From Bacteroidaceae bacterium (GTDB taxonomy: Bacteria; Bacteroidota; Bacteroidia; Bacteroidales; Bacteroidaceae), in assembly GCA_016292045.1 (NCBI GenBank), contig JAEEZX010000023.1, positions 1 through 61,848 of the forward strand: DNA of 61,848 nt, read 5' to 3'. Shown here in pieces: positions 1-8,145 of the stretch; positions within the stretch are counted from its first letter, which is position 1, and the number at the start of each line of letters is the position of its first letter. Position numbers and translations under genes: made by a program. The notes beneath the pieces were generated by a model. It saw only the letters and a list, made by a program, of their open reading frames with translations. It was not told the origin of the DNA and did not search any database.

Positions 1-1
1 C

Positions 2-340
2 GAGGCCAGAATTGCACCTGCCAACGAACCACGTCCAACCTTTCCGGAGGACTTTGACCAGTCCCCTGTTCTATACGACCGCTTGGAGCGAGTTCTCTGT
101 CCTCGTGTTCATTTCAAGATGCTAGTTTTCGATGGCAAGGAAGTGTATATCGGAAGTGCGAACCTTACGGGTGCAGGTATAGGTATGAAGGCTGAAACTA
201 CTCGCAACTTTGAGGCAGGCATATTAACTGATGAAAAAGAAATCGTAGAAAAGGCCATGAACCAGTTCGATGAAGTATGGATGGGAAAACATTGCAAAAC
301 TTGTAAACGAAGAGAGTTCTGTCCAGACCCAATCGTATAA
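2..340 (+). CDS. Phospholipase D-like domain protein, 3' part only
   Basis: The frame is open from the left edge, so the 5' end is missing; 112 residues are visible. They carry one PLD phosphodiesterase motif: H37, K39 and D44 (HxKx4D), followed by GSANLTG at 51-57, the usual strand after an HKD motif. The tail has three cysteines (98, 101, 107; C-x2-C-x5-C), suggesting a small metal site. PLD-fold enzymes include nucleases such as those in DISARM-like defence loci as well as lipid hydrolases; the visible part cannot tell them apart. Two HKD motifs are normally needed, so the first would lie outside the window. It lies upstream of an accessory-looking operon that has its own promoter. Confidence 0.7.
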   Translation, partial: EARIAPANEPRPTFPEDFDQSPVLYDRLERVLCPRVHFKMLVFDGKEVYIGSANLTGAGIGMKAETTRNFEAGILTDEKEIVEKAMNQFDEVWMGKHCKTCKRREFCPDPIV

Positions 341-399
341 TTGGAGTTAATAATATCATTTTTCTTTGACCTCTGCCACCAGTTGGCGTAGGTCTTTGT

Positions 400-408
400 T
401 ATCTTTGC
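400..408 (+). promoter_or_regulatory. Bacteroidetes -7 promoter element
   Basis: TATCTTTGC matches the Bacteroidetes primary-sigma -7 consensus TAnnTTTG exactly and lies 27 bases before the start of the gene at 436. A good -33 TTG at the usual spacing is not obvious. Confidence 0.6.
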
Positions 409-435
409 ACCATAAAAGTCTAAATACAAAGAGTT

Positions 436-954
436 ATGGCATATTGTAAAGAACTAAAGAGATTAAATGAAAGATTCCCTAACAAGAATGTTGGTTGTGG
501 TAATCCCGATGCAAAAATTCTTGTTATCACGCAAAAAGAAAGAAACGAGAAGAAGGACCTCAAATACCTTCAAAAGCTATTTGAATATTTACTTTACGAT
601 AAAAAAGGAAAGAAATTAGAAGTCCTGGATATTTGCTATTACGTTGTTTATGACAAAGAATTATTGAAAGATCCTTTCTTTAACCATTTTCGGGCGATTG
701 TTCATACGATGGTTGATTGTACTCAACTTTGGCAGAATGATCCGGCAGAGATGTTTGGCATGAGGTGGGTTACAGGATGCCATGTTGAATCAGGCGCCAC
801 CCAACGTTTATTCGTCGCTCATTCTAAAGCAGAAGCGGATAAGCCCGAAAGAATGTTGTTTTGCACTTATCCTTTTGAGAAAGTCTCAAAAGTTATCCTA
901 AACTACGAAATGACATTACTGAATTTGTTTCTTTACCTTCATGATTTTATGTGA
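436..954 (+). CDS. Unknown protein, weakly uracil-DNA-glycosylase-like N-terminus
   Basis: A 172-residue protein with a clear promoter just upstream. I do not recognise the family. The segment around residues 20-32 (CGNPDAKILVIT) recalls the first strand of uracil-DNA-glycosylase-superfamily proteins, but the later UDG motifs are not apparent, so this is only a hint. It is soluble, with no signal peptide or membrane segment. It is the first gene of a co-oriented run reaching 2606. The next frame can start at a GTG overlapping this stop codon, though a promoter-like element argues for a later start. Confidence 0.6.
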   Translation: MAYCKELKRLNERFPNKNVGCGNPDAKILVITQKERNEKKDLKYLQKLFEYLLYDKKGKKLEVLDICYYVVYDKELLKDPFFNHFRAIVHTMVDCTQLWQNDPAEMFGMRWVTGCHVESGATQRLFVAHSKAEADKPERMLFCTYPFEKVSKVILNYEMTLLNLFLYLHDFM

Positions 955-971
955 TTGCATTGTTTCCTTTG

Positions 972-980
972 CGCAAAAAT
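972..980 (+). promoter_or_regulatory. Possible internal -7 element
   Basis: CTTTGCGCAAAA follows the stop of the preceding gene and ends shortly before the ATG at 990. It matches the 3' half of TAnnTTTG, but the TA is replaced (TTTCCTTTGC), so it is weak. It favours a start at 990 over the overlapping GTG at 951. Confidence 0.3.
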
Positions 981-989
981 ATTAGAACT

Positions 990-1622
990 ATGGTTGATAT
1001 ACATGATTACGACATTCAATGCATTGAGCGTGAAATCATGTGGAGGTATGACAAATCTCCATGTGACTATCCTGACTGCGACTGTTTATTGTCCTTAAGA
1101 AAGGATATGATAAATAAAAGAGTTCTGGCACATCAGGAAGAGATATTACCTGATATCATTGCGTTTAATGATGCCTTAACTGAGGCTTTACGAGAATTAT
1201 ATGACAGGGCGTATCGTATCTGGGACAGCATCAAAGACAATGCGGATTTCAAGGATGCAGAGATAGAGGCGAAATGCTATCTCAGCTACGACTACCCGAA
1301 ACTTCATCCCGTTCAAGGTGAAGAGAGGCAGGATCTGTGGAATGCAATATGTGACGCTGGTTGGAACAGATTGTATGACGATGGTTTGTCACTAAGGAGT
1401 CTCACTATTCCTCACGATGACGAATCATTTGAGAGCTTCATCGGACTGGAGGATGATTATAATAATTGGAATGAAGGACTTGACCGTGAATTGACAAAAG
1501 GCTTGCATCTGACAAGTGCCTTCCACAACACCTTTCAGCACTTGGAGTTTGCCATTACGGACTTTATTTATGTGCGTGAGTTCGAAACAGAAATCAATAT
1601 TGAAATCCATAAAAACGTATGA
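990..1622 (+). CDS. Hypothetical acidic protein
   Basis: 210 residues from the ATG at 990; the frame is open back to a GTG at 951 that overlaps the previous stop, giving 13 more residues. I do not recognise it. The composition is acidic and rich in Asp, Glu, Tyr and Trp, with no signal peptide or membrane span. An early Cys cluster (C-DYPDCDC around residues 25-31) could bind metal. The next gene follows after one base, so it is very probably co-transcribed and translationally coupled to the FtsZ-C-like gene. Confidence 0.6.
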   Translation: MVDIHDYDIQCIEREIMWRYDKSPCDYPDCDCLLSLRKDMINKRVLAHQEEILPDIIAFNDALTEALRELYDRAYRIWDSIKDNADFKDAEIEAKCYLSYDYPKLHPVQGEERQDLWNAICDAGWNRLYDDGLSLRSLTIPHDDESFESFIGLEDDYNNWNEGLDRELTKGLHLTSAFHNTFQHLEFAITDFIYVREFETEINIEIHKNV

Positions 1623-1623
1623 C

Positions 1624-2001
1624 ATGAAAGATGTTGGAACTAATCGGTTTATAAAAGAGGTGTTGAACTCAACCAATAGCCTCGTTAACATAGACATAAA
1701 TGATGTCAGAGACCTATTTCATGATGGTGAAGAAATCCATGCATTTGACGTATCTGTACCCGCTGATAAAGAAAACAGGATGGCGCTATTGATGGAACAG
1801 ATAAAGAAGTGCTCCAATTGCCATGAGCCATATAATCACGCTCTTGTGTTTTTCTATTTCCCCTCAACTCTACCATTGCTGATGGAAGAACTGAAACCCT
1901 TTTGCGAATGGGTTGAGTCTGTACCTGGAGAGCTTATGATTAAGTGGGGAATGGCTACCCAATCTGCACAGGAAATTCGAGCAATAGTGTTGCTACAATA
2001 A
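1624..2001 (+). CDS. Stand-alone FtsZ C-terminal-domain-like protein
   Basis: 125 residues. The ATG at 1624 is chosen because it follows the previous stop by one base; upstream codons in frame overlap the preceding gene. The protein aligns along its length with the C-terminal (activation) domain of FtsZ: VNIDINDVRDLF matches the I-x-L-D-F-A-D-V-R helix start, ENRMALLMEQI the helix after the loop, ALVFFYF the central strand, LLMEELKPF the L-x-L-x-E-F helix, and IKWGMATQSAQEIRAIV the final I-x-G-x-x-x-D-x-x-x-x-x-E-x-R-V-T-V pair. The GTP-binding domain with GGGTGTG is absent, so it cannot be a polymerising FtsZ. It may bind FtsZ or serve as a scaffold; both are inference. Other alpha/beta sandwich folds remain possible. 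Confidence 0.6.
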   Translation: MKDVGTNRFIKEVLNSTNSLVNIDINDVRDLFHDGEEIHAFDVSVPADKENRMALLMEQIKKCSNCHEPYNHALVFFYFPSTLPLLMEELKPFCEWVESVPGELMIKWGMATQSAQEIRAIVLLQ

Positions 2002-2006
2002 TCCAG

Positions 2007-2606
2007 ATGAGAAAGATTCCAGATAATAACTTGGTTGCGATGAGCTGTAGATGTCAGGCAATAATGGCAAAATCCATGAAGGAAATAGTCAAAATTCCAT
2101 TTGAAGATTTCGAATCTTTATACAATTCGATACAGCCAATTATGAGCGAATGGACGTATGCTGCCGCTGATATACTGGGTTTTCCACAACCAAAGCAGAT
2201 AATTGTTCGTTGCCCATCAAGTCGCATCAAGTGGGCAGCACATGTAGTTGGTGATATAATTGAATTTAACCTCCGCACCATGTTCTGCGCAGACCTTACA
2301 TGGCTTAAAGGGTGCATTATTCACGAACTGTGTCATTTTAACGTAAAAGGCCACACATCGAAGTTCTGGAAACTCTATGAACAGAAAATAAAGGAGGCGG
2401 GTATCGTAGATAAGGCATATGACGGTTGGAAGAAAGAACGAGACAAAGTAGATGATCCATTCATGTTTACCCATCCAGGAAATTATCATGATGGTTGTCG
2501 AAAATTCAATTGCATATTGAATATTTTTTTCTATAAAGGAAATATATGTGCCTTTCCATTAAGAATCGATTATAAACTATTGCATAACGATATTATTACA
2601 ATGTGA
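2007..2606 (+). CDS. YgjP-type (WLM/M48-like) zinc metallopeptidase
   Basis: 199 residues from the ATG five bases after the preceding stop; the frame stays open further upstream inside that gene. HELCH at 106-110 and H116 followed by SKFW give the HExxH...H...FW signature of YgjP/WLM peptidases, and the preceding strand (DIIEFNLRTMF...WLKGCII) fits the usual lead-in to that helix. The protein is probably cytosolic because no signal peptide is seen. YgjP-like proteins often sit beside restriction or other defence genes; here the neighbours are a PLD protein and an FtsZ-C-like protein. The substrate is unknown. It is the last gene of the operon. Confidence 0.75.
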   Translation: MRKIPDNNLVAMSCRCQAIMAKSMKEIVKIPFEDFESLYNSIQPIMSEWTYAAADILGFPQPKQIIVRCPSSRIKWAAHVVGDIIEFNLRTMFCADLTWLKGCIIHELCHFNVKGHTSKFWKLYEQKIKEAGIVDKAYDGWKKERDKVDDPFMFTHPGNYHDGCRKFNCILNIFFYKGNICAFPLRIDYKLLHNDIITM

Positions 2607-2976
2607 GGACACTGATTTATGCGTGTCCCATCCTCCGTCGCGAATGGGAATTCTCCTGGCCCTCCGTCGCCATAAGAGATGTGGCTCCCCTCATCAGGCA
2701 CAGAAAGACATTCAGTCTTTCCTCTGAAGGCCTTCTTCGCCCTTTGTGGGGCCGCAGCCACATTCAGTGGCTACTCTAAAGACCCCAGTCGCCACAATGT
2801 TCGTTGAGAAAAATGAAGTTGAGGCCCGCGAATCGGGGGGGGGCTGTAGCGGCTCTGTAGCAGCTATGAACGCATCGTGAATGGACACAACGGACATAGG
2901 AGAAGCTGTATTATACGCGATATTGGCGCAATAATCATGCTGCTTGTGCGTTATATTAAGCGGAAATAAGCAACAG
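2607..2976. other. Non-coding spacer with G-tract and small inverted repeats
   Basis: No convincing gene. The stretch is much richer in C and G than the operon before it. CCTCCGTCGC occurs twice (about 2630-2670), AGCCAC/GTGGCT forms a perfect 6-bp hairpin near 2756-2772, and there is a run of nine G at 2835-2843. One frame around 2780-2878 is open but lacks a start and family signal. It may be a degraded gene or an intergenic repeat. Confidence 0.4.
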
Positions 2977-4242
2977 ATGGCGGAGCAGGAAAAGTGGAAA
3001 TGGCAGGAGCCTGGTACAGCATGGAAGGGTGTCGGCCTGTATCATGTCACGCTGACAATTCCAGAGCGCAAGCCTCTGTTAGGTCTGCTCGACGTTCCAG
3101 ACAACAATCCGGACAAGGCTAAAATCAGACGCACGGCGCTAGGTAATGCGCTGGTGGACTGTCTGTTGAGCATTCCGCATTATCATCATGAGATACAAGT
3201 GCTGCACTTTTGTTTGATGCCAGACCATCTGCATGCAGTGCTATATGTCAGGCATACGATGCCCACCGGCATCAAAAGTGTGGTGAGAGGATTCTGGCAA
3301 GCTGCGAAGAAATTGGGAAGAGCCGGCTCTGTGACTTCTTTGATTTCCCCGAATGATATTCGGAAAAACCTCCAAGAAGACAACGAGAACCTCCAAGAAG
3401 AGCGGAAAAACCTCCAAGAAGAGCGGAAAAACCTCCAAGAAGACAACGAGAACCTCCAAGAAGAGCGTATAAACCTCCAAGAAGACAACGAAAACCACCA
3501 AGAAAACATCGAGAACCGCCAAGAAAGCTATAATAGCCAAGAAGCAAACAAAAACTGCCAAGAAAATACGAGGCGACAGAGCCTTCAGGAAGAAACGGCT
3601 CAGCTGGAAGCTATCTCTGCGGGGCTGCGAGAGCAGATGGGCGATGCTGCCTACTATAATCTCCATCCGATATTTACCGAAATGCCCTTTATTCGTCCGA
3701 TGGGGCGCAACACACAACTGCCCAACACCATCCGCTATATAGACATGAATCCACAGCGGCTGGCAACCAAACGTCTTAGGCCAGGATTCTTCCGTGTGCA
3801 GAGGGATATAATGATTGGCGGGCGGAGCTACGATGGAGTGGGTAATACAACGCTGTTGATGGCCGATAAGTTTGCAACGGTGCATGTGCGAAACGTGATG
3901 GTGAAAGCGGCAGAACAGGGAAATGACGAGCAATTGAGAAATTACAAGAACTCCTGTGTGATAGCGGCTCGCGAAGGGGCGGTAATGGTGTCGCCGTTTA
4001 TATCAACTCATGAAAAACAGGTGATGCAGGTGTTGCTGCGTGAGCGATTACCGTTCGTATGTCTTACCGACAACGGCTTCCGTGATTACTACAAGCCGAC
4101 AGACGCACTTTTTGATGCCGTTGCTGCCGGGCGAGTGCTGATACTGAGCCCTTGGCAGTATGATGAGGGCAAGAGGCACATCAGTCGTGCGGATTGTGTG
4201 GCGCTCAATGATATGGCTGAGGAAATTTGTAAGAATGCCTAA
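2977..4242 (+). CDS. REP-associated tyrosine transposase (RAYT, Y1/HUH family) with heptad insert
   Basis: 421 residues; the ATG at 2977 is preferred to an upstream TTG because the family-like sequence begins there. MPDHLHAVLY (H84-x-H86) is the HUH metal motif of Y1 transposases, and IRYIDMNPQR near 258-267 is the usual YI-x-x-NP segment of RAYTs. Residues about 131-186 are eight copies of a seven-residue unit (NLQEE/D-x-x), predicted coiled coil, inserted between the two halves. The last 120 residues (SPFISTHEKQ...LILSPW...ISRADC) look like a separate Rossmann-type domain, possibly DprA/LOG-like. Single-copy RAYTs act on palindromic REP elements rather than moving themselves; compare the 87-bp palindromic repeats at 37769 and 53195. 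No terminal repeats of its own are seen. Confidence 0.8.
   Translation: MAEQEKWKWQEPGTAWKGVGLYHVTLTIPERKPLLGLLDVPDNNPDKAKIRRTALGNALVDCLLSIPHYHHEIQVLHFCLMPDHLHAVLYVRHTMPTGIKSVVRGFWQAAKKLGRAGSVTSLISPNDIRKNLQEDNENLQEERKNLQEERKNLQEDNENLQEERINLQEDNENHQENIENRQESYNSQEANKNCQENTRRQSLQEETAQLEAISAGLREQMGDAAYYNLHPIFTEMPFIRPMGRNTQLPNTIRYIDMNPQRLATKRLRPGFFRVQRDIMIGGRSYDGVGNTTLLMADKFATVHVRNVMVKAAEQGNDEQLRNYKNSCVIAAREGAVMVSPFISTHEKQVMQVLLRERLPFVCLTDNGFRDYYKPTDALFDAVAAGRVLILSPWQYDEGKRHISRADCVALNDMAEEICKNA
3367..3534. repeat. In-frame 21-bp tandem repeat inside the RAYT gene
   Basis: Eight consecutive 21-bp units beginning AACCTCCAAGAAGA, each encoding one heptad (N-L-Q-E-x-x-x). Units 1-6 are nearly identical and the last two are more diverged. 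Because 21 is a multiple of three, copy-number change keeps the frame. The periodicity also opens long shadow frames on the other strand. Confidence 0.9.
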
Positions 4243-4244
4243 AT

Positions 4245-4550
4245 ATGGCTTTGCCGAAATTCATAATAACGATGGACGGACACCTGCGTCTGGGAATGGT
4301 GGATCAGCACAAGGAGCTGCTGCAGCCCGGAGACGAGTGCATCGGAGGAGGGTATTACCAGTTCGACTGGGTGAGCAACCGGCTCGTGCTCGACAGGATG
4401 TCGTACGACTTCGGAAGCCCCAGATGGCACCTGATAGAAACAATAAAGGTGCCGGCAGCATACAGGGGACTGCGTATCGTATATGTCTATGACGACAACC
4501 GACACGAGGATTTCGATGCGACAGGCCAACTGCAGATAGAATATTATTGA
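4245..4550 (+). CDS. Conserved-looking hypothetical protein
   Basis: 101 residues, starting two bases after the transposase stop, hence probably translated from the same message. The protein is rich in aromatic and acidic residues (VYVYDD near the C-terminus), with no signal peptide or membrane segment. I do not recognise the family. Its position between a single-copy RAYT and a convergent relA suggests a resident gene rather than cargo, but the coupling to the RAYT is close enough that a link cannot be excluded. Confidence 0.55.
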   Translation: MALPKFIITMDGHLRLGMVDQHKELLQPGDECIGGGYYQFDWVSNRLVLDRMSYDFGSPRWHLIETIKVPAAYRGLRIVYVYDDNRHEDFDATGQLQIEYY

Positions 4551-4551
4551 A

Positions 4552-4607
4552 AATTGGCCTAATTGAGCCAATTGGGCTCATTGGGCTCATTGGACTAATT
4601 GGGCCTA
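4552..4607. repeat. 9-bp tandem repeat between convergent genes
   Basis: About five units of ATTGGGCTC with small changes (AATTGAGCC, ATTGGACTA, ATTGGGCCT). It lies between the ends of the hypothetical gene and relA. The GGCC/GGCC edges could pair weakly, but no clear terminator is seen. Confidence 0.7.
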
Positions 4608-4628
4608 TGAGAATCTTTAACCATTAAC

Positions 4629-6839
4629 CTATAATCTGTCCACCTGCTTGATACCCTTGATGGTGCGGAGCTTCTTGATGAGCGTCTCCATGCGGGAGGT
4701 GTCGTCCACCATGATGACAACATTGCCGCTGAAGAGACCGTCGTGGGAATCTATCTTGATGGAACGCAGGTTGAGCTTGTCGTCCTTGGAGATGATGCTC
4801 GTGAGATTGTTGATGATGCCGATATTGTCGTTGCCCACAACACGCAGCGTGACAGCATACTGGGAGCCGCCCTTGCCGCTCCAGCGGGCCTTGACGATGC
4901 GATAGGGGAAGCGACGCTCCAGTTCGGGGGCATTAGGGCAGTCGGTGCGATGTATCTTGATGCCGCCGCTCACGGTGACAAAGCCGAAGACGGGGTCCCC
5001 GTAGATGGGCTGGCAGCAGCGTGCGAGACTGTACTCGATGCCCTTGAGATTGCTGCCGATGACAAGGACGTCGTCGCGAAGGTGAGGAACAATGGCCGAC
5101 TCGTTGAGGACGAAATTGGAAGCGCTTTCCGCCGTGCTGCCGGACGAACCCGCAGGAGAGGCGGTGCCTTCCTGAAGCTCCTCGTAGAGGTCTATAACGT
5201 GACCGGCATCCAGTTCGCCGGAGACAATCCTGTGATAGAAGTCGTTGAACTCCTTGATGCCCAGTTTGTGAAGCAGCAGCTGCATCGTGCTGTCGTCGAG
5301 CGTCAGCTTGCGGTTGTTCATCTTGCGCTCCAGCATCTCCTTGGCGAAAATCTTGTCCTTGCTCTGGGCCTCCTTCATGGCCAGACGTATCTTCGACTTG
5401 GCGCGCGAGGTCTTCACTATGTTGAGCCACTCCTGCTTGGGATGCTGGTTGGAGGAGGTCATGATGTCCACCTGGTCGCCGCTCTTGAGCTGCTGGCGTA
5501 TGTTGACAGCACGCCCGTTGATACGCGCTCCCGTACACGTGTTACCTAAATGAGAATGTATGTGATAGGCAAAGTCGAGTACGGTGGCTCCCTTTGGGAG
5601 CTTGTAGAGGTCGCCCTTGGGAGTGAAGACAAAGACCTCGTCCTCGTAGAGGTCCATCCGGAACTGGTCCATAGCCTCCGTACCGTCGCTGGTCTCCAGC
5701 ATCTTGCGCACACCCGTGAGCCACTCGTCGAGGCCCGACTCGCTCTTGATGCCCTTGTAGCGCCAGTGTGCGGCGACACCGCGCTCGGCAATGTCGTCCA
5801 TGCGTTCGGTGCGTATCTGCACCTCCACCCATTTCTGCTCGGGGCCCAGCACCGTGATGTGCAGACTCTCGTAACCGTTGGACTTGGGGATGCTGAGCCA
5901 GTCGCGCAGACGTTTCGGGTTGGGCTGATACATCGACGTGATGATGGCAAAAGCCTGCCAGCACTGTATCTTCTCCTTGTCGGCAGGGGCATCGAGAATC
6001 ACACGGATGGCGAACAAATCATACACGCCCTCGAAGGGACATTTCTGCTTCATCATCTTCTGCCATATAGAATGAATGGACTTCGTGCGACCCTTGATGT
6101 GGAACTTCAGGCCGGCGTCGCGGAGGCGCTCCTCAATGGGCAGGATGAAGCGGTCGATGTAGGCATCGCGATTCTGCTTCGTCTCGTTGAGTTTGTCTTT
6201 TATATGATAGTAAGCGTCATGTTCCGTGTATTTTAGATAGAGGTCTTCAAGTTCTGATTTAAGTTTGTAGAGACCCAGTTTATGCGCCAGCGGAGCATAG
6301 AGATATTTAGTCTCCTCGCACACTTTCTGCTTCGCTTCGAGTTGCTCTGTGTCGCGTATCTGGCGCATGAGATTCACGCGGTCGGCAATCATGATGAGGA
6401 TGACGCGCATGTCTTCGGCAAAGGAGAGGAGGAGGTTGCGGAAGTTCTCCGTCTCGATGACGGGATTCTTCCTGTAGAGTTCCTGTATGCGCTGGAGCCC
6501 GTGGAGGATGCGTGTGACGGATTCGCCGAAGAGAAGCTGCATGTCGTCGAGTGTGACGGCACCGCTGTCCACGCAGGGGCGCATGAGGATGGCGATGACG
6601 GCATCGCGGCGGAGACCTGTCTCGCGGGTCACCAGCAGGGCCGTCTGGAAGGCCAGCAGGACGGGGTTGAGACCGAAGATGTCGCGCTGGATGCAACTGT
6701 TGCCGATGGCCTCGGTGATGTGACGGCGGATGTGTTTTCCGTCGTCGGGGCGGAGGGTATCCTTGATATCCTCGTAAATCTGACTGTAGAGCGACAGGAT
6801 TTCGTCTCTTTCCTGCGGCGTAAATTCAAGTGTCTGCAT
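4629..6839 (-). CDS. relA: RelA-type (p)ppGpp synthetase with degenerate HD domain
   Basis: 736 residues with the long RSH layout. The HD region (about 35-165) has lost its catalytic signature: where SpoT/Rel proteins read HDxxED this one has RPCVDSG (87-93), so hydrolase activity is unlikely. The synthetase domain is intact: GRTKSIHSIWQKM (250-262), YDLFAIRV, SNGYESLH (320-327) and EVQIRT (339-344). A TGS domain follows at about 405-465, then a C-terminal ACT domain ending near 736. The role is stringent-response ppGpp synthesis from GTP/GDP and ATP, triggered at stalled ribosomes. A separate Rel/SpoT hydrolase would be expected elsewhere in the genome. It is transcribed alone from its own promoter. 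Confidence 0.9.
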   Translation of the reverse strand: MQTLEFTPQERDEILSLYSQIYEDIKDTLRPDDGKHIRRHITEAIGNSCIQRDIFGLNPVLLAFQTALLVTRETGLRRDAVIAILMRPCVDSGAVTLDDMQLLFGESVTRILHGLQRIQELYRKNPVIETENFRNLLLSFAEDMRVILIMIADRVNLMRQIRDTEQLEAKQKVCEETKYLYAPLAHKLGLYKLKSELEDLYLKYTEHDAYYHIKDKLNETKQNRDAYIDRFILPIEERLRDAGLKFHIKGRTKSIHSIWQKMMKQKCPFEGVYDLFAIRVILDAPADKEKIQCWQAFAIITSMYQPNPKRLRDWLSIPKSNGYESLHITVLGPEQKWVEVQIRTERMDDIAERGVAAHWRYKGIKSESGLDEWLTGVRKMLETSDGTEAMDQFRMDLYEDEVFVFTPKGDLYKLPKGATVLDFAYHIHSHLGNTCTGARINGRAVNIRQQLKSGDQVDIMTSSNQHPKQEWLNIVKTSRAKSKIRLAMKEAQSKDKIFAKEMLERKMNNRKLTLDDSTMQLLLHKLGIKEFNDFYHRIVSGELDAGHVIDLYEELQEGTASPAGSSGSTAESASNFVLNESAIVPHLRDDVLVIGSNLKGIEYSLARCCQPIYGDPVFGFVTVSGGIKIHRTDCPNAPELERRFPYRIVKARWSGKGGSQYAVTLRVVGNDNIGIINNLTSIISKDDKLNLRSIKIDSHDGLFSGNVVIMVDDTSRMETLIKKLRTIKGIKQVDRL

Positions 6840-6860
6840 GTGTGTCTTTCATTTGCTAAT

Positions 6861-6869
6861 GCAAAAATA
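6861..6869 (-). promoter_or_regulatory. -7 element for relA
   Basis: TATTTTTGC on the minus strand, 22 bases upstream of the relA start; it matches TAnnTTTG. Confidence 0.55.
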
Positions 6870-6943
6870 CAACATTTCTTTAAATTATATGCTAAAAAGC
6901 AGTATTTTGTGATGGAAAATTTGTCAGGGTTGGGAATATTTTG

Positions 6944-6952
6944 TACCTTTGC
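6944..6952 (+). promoter_or_regulatory. Promoter of the serC operon
   Basis: TACCTTTGC is a perfect -7 element and a TTG at 6921-6923 sits 20 bases upstream, the right spacing for the -33 box. The leader to serC is about 85 bases. It is divergent from the relA promoter in the same spacer. Confidence 0.65.
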
Positions 6953-7040
6953 GGTCGGAATTTTGAAATAATCATGCGCATAAGCGCCTGCCAAGCGTGA
7001 AAGTGGGGCAGAAAATTAAGATTGAAGTATCAATAAAAAA

Positions 7041-8111
7041 ATGAAAAAGTACAATTTCAATGCCGGTCCTTCCAAATTGCCCGCAGAGGTGATGAAGGCT
7101 GTTGCAGATGCTTGTATCGAGTTTGAGGGTTCGGGTCTTTCTCTTATGGAGATGAGCCATCGTGCTAAGAACTTCCAGCCCGTAGTGGACGAGGCCGTTG
7201 CCTTGTTCAAGGAGTTGCTGAACATCCCCGAGGGTTACAGTGTAATCTTCCTGGGCGGCGGTGCCTCTCTGGAGTTCTGTATGGTGCCCTACAACTTCCT
7301 CGAGAAGAAGGCCGCTTACCTGAACACCGGTGTGTGGGCCAAGAAGGCAATGGCTGAGGCTAAGAACTTCGGCGAGACAGTGGAGGTTGCTTCCAGCGCA
7401 GAAGCTACTTACACATATATCCCCAAGGGATGGACAATTCCTGCTGATGCCGACTACTTCCACATCACCAGCAACAACACCATCTACGGCACGGAAATCC
7501 TGGAGGACTTCGACTCTCCCGTGCCCCTGATTGCCGATATGTCGAGCGATATCTTCTCACGTCCCGTTGACGTATCCAAGTACGCTATGATTTACGGCGG
7601 TGCGCAGAAGAACCTCTCCATGGCAGGTGTCACCTTCGTCATCGTGAAGGACGAGTGTCTGGGCAAGGTGAGCCGTACTATTCCTACGATGCTCGACTAC
7701 CGCACACACGTGAAGAACGGTTCGATGTTCAACACACCTCCAACGGTGCCCATCTACTGCGCTCTGCAGACATTGAAGTGGATCAAGGCTCAGGGCGGCG
7801 TGAAGGAAATGGAGCGTCGCGCCATCGAGAAGGCTGACGCACTCTACGCAGAAATCGACCGCAACAAGCTGTTCCGCGCCACTGTGACCAACCCCGAGGA
7901 TCGCAGCCGCATGAATATCTGTTTCGTGATGAACGACGAGTACAAGGATCTGGAAGCCGACTTCATGGCATTCGCCACAGAGCGCGGTATGGTAGGTATC
8001 AAGGGTCATCGCAGTGTGGGCGGTTTCCGTGCAAGCTGCTACAACGCAGTCACCATCGACGACGTAAAGGCCCTGATTGCCTGCATGCAGGAATTTGAGA
8101 GTATTCATTGA
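7041..8111 (+). CDS. serC: Phosphoserine aminotransferase
   Basis: 356 residues, the full length of SerC. It converts 3-phosphohydroxypyruvate and glutamate to phosphoserine, the second step of serine synthesis, and also acts in PLP synthesis. The N-terminus FNAGPSKLP is the class-V aminotransferase start typical of SerC, GGGASLEF near 70-77 fits the cofactor-phosphate loop, and YGGAQKN carries the PLP lysine. serA follows downstream after a four-helix-bundle gene. The stop codon lies at the start of a 7-bp repeat array, so the natural serC-serA operon seems to have been opened by an insertion. Confidence 0.95.
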   Translation: MKKYNFNAGPSKLPAEVMKAVADACIEFEGSGLSLMEMSHRAKNFQPVVDEAVALFKELLNIPEGYSVIFLGGGASLEFCMVPYNFLEKKAAYLNTGVWAKKAMAEAKNFGETVEVASSAEATYTYIPKGWTIPADADYFHITSNNTIYGTEILEDFDSPVPLIADMSSDIFSRPVDVSKYAMIYGGAQKNLSMAGVTFVIVKDECLGKVSRTIPTMLDYRTHVKNGSMFNTPPTVPIYCALQTLKWIKAQGGVKEMERRAIEKADALYAEIDRNKLFRATVTNPEDRSRMNICFVMNDEYKDLEADFMAFATERGMVGIKGHRSVGGFRASCYNAVTIDDVKALIACMQEFESIH

Positions 8112-8142
8112 CCATTGACCATTGACCATTGACCATTGACCG
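8104..8142. repeat. 7-bp tandem array (CCATTGA)
   Basis: About five units of CCATTGA, beginning in the serC stop codon and ending just before the four-helix-bundle gene. Its complement (TCAATGG) is the unit of the array on the other side of that gene, making the two arrays inverted relative to each other. Confidence 0.9.
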
Positions 8143-8145
8143 TTA

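Noticed and set aside
3241..3933. 230-codon minus-strand frame with FLEV repeats
   Set aside because: It is produced by the 21-bp repeat of the RAYT read backwards; the same block opens several frames.
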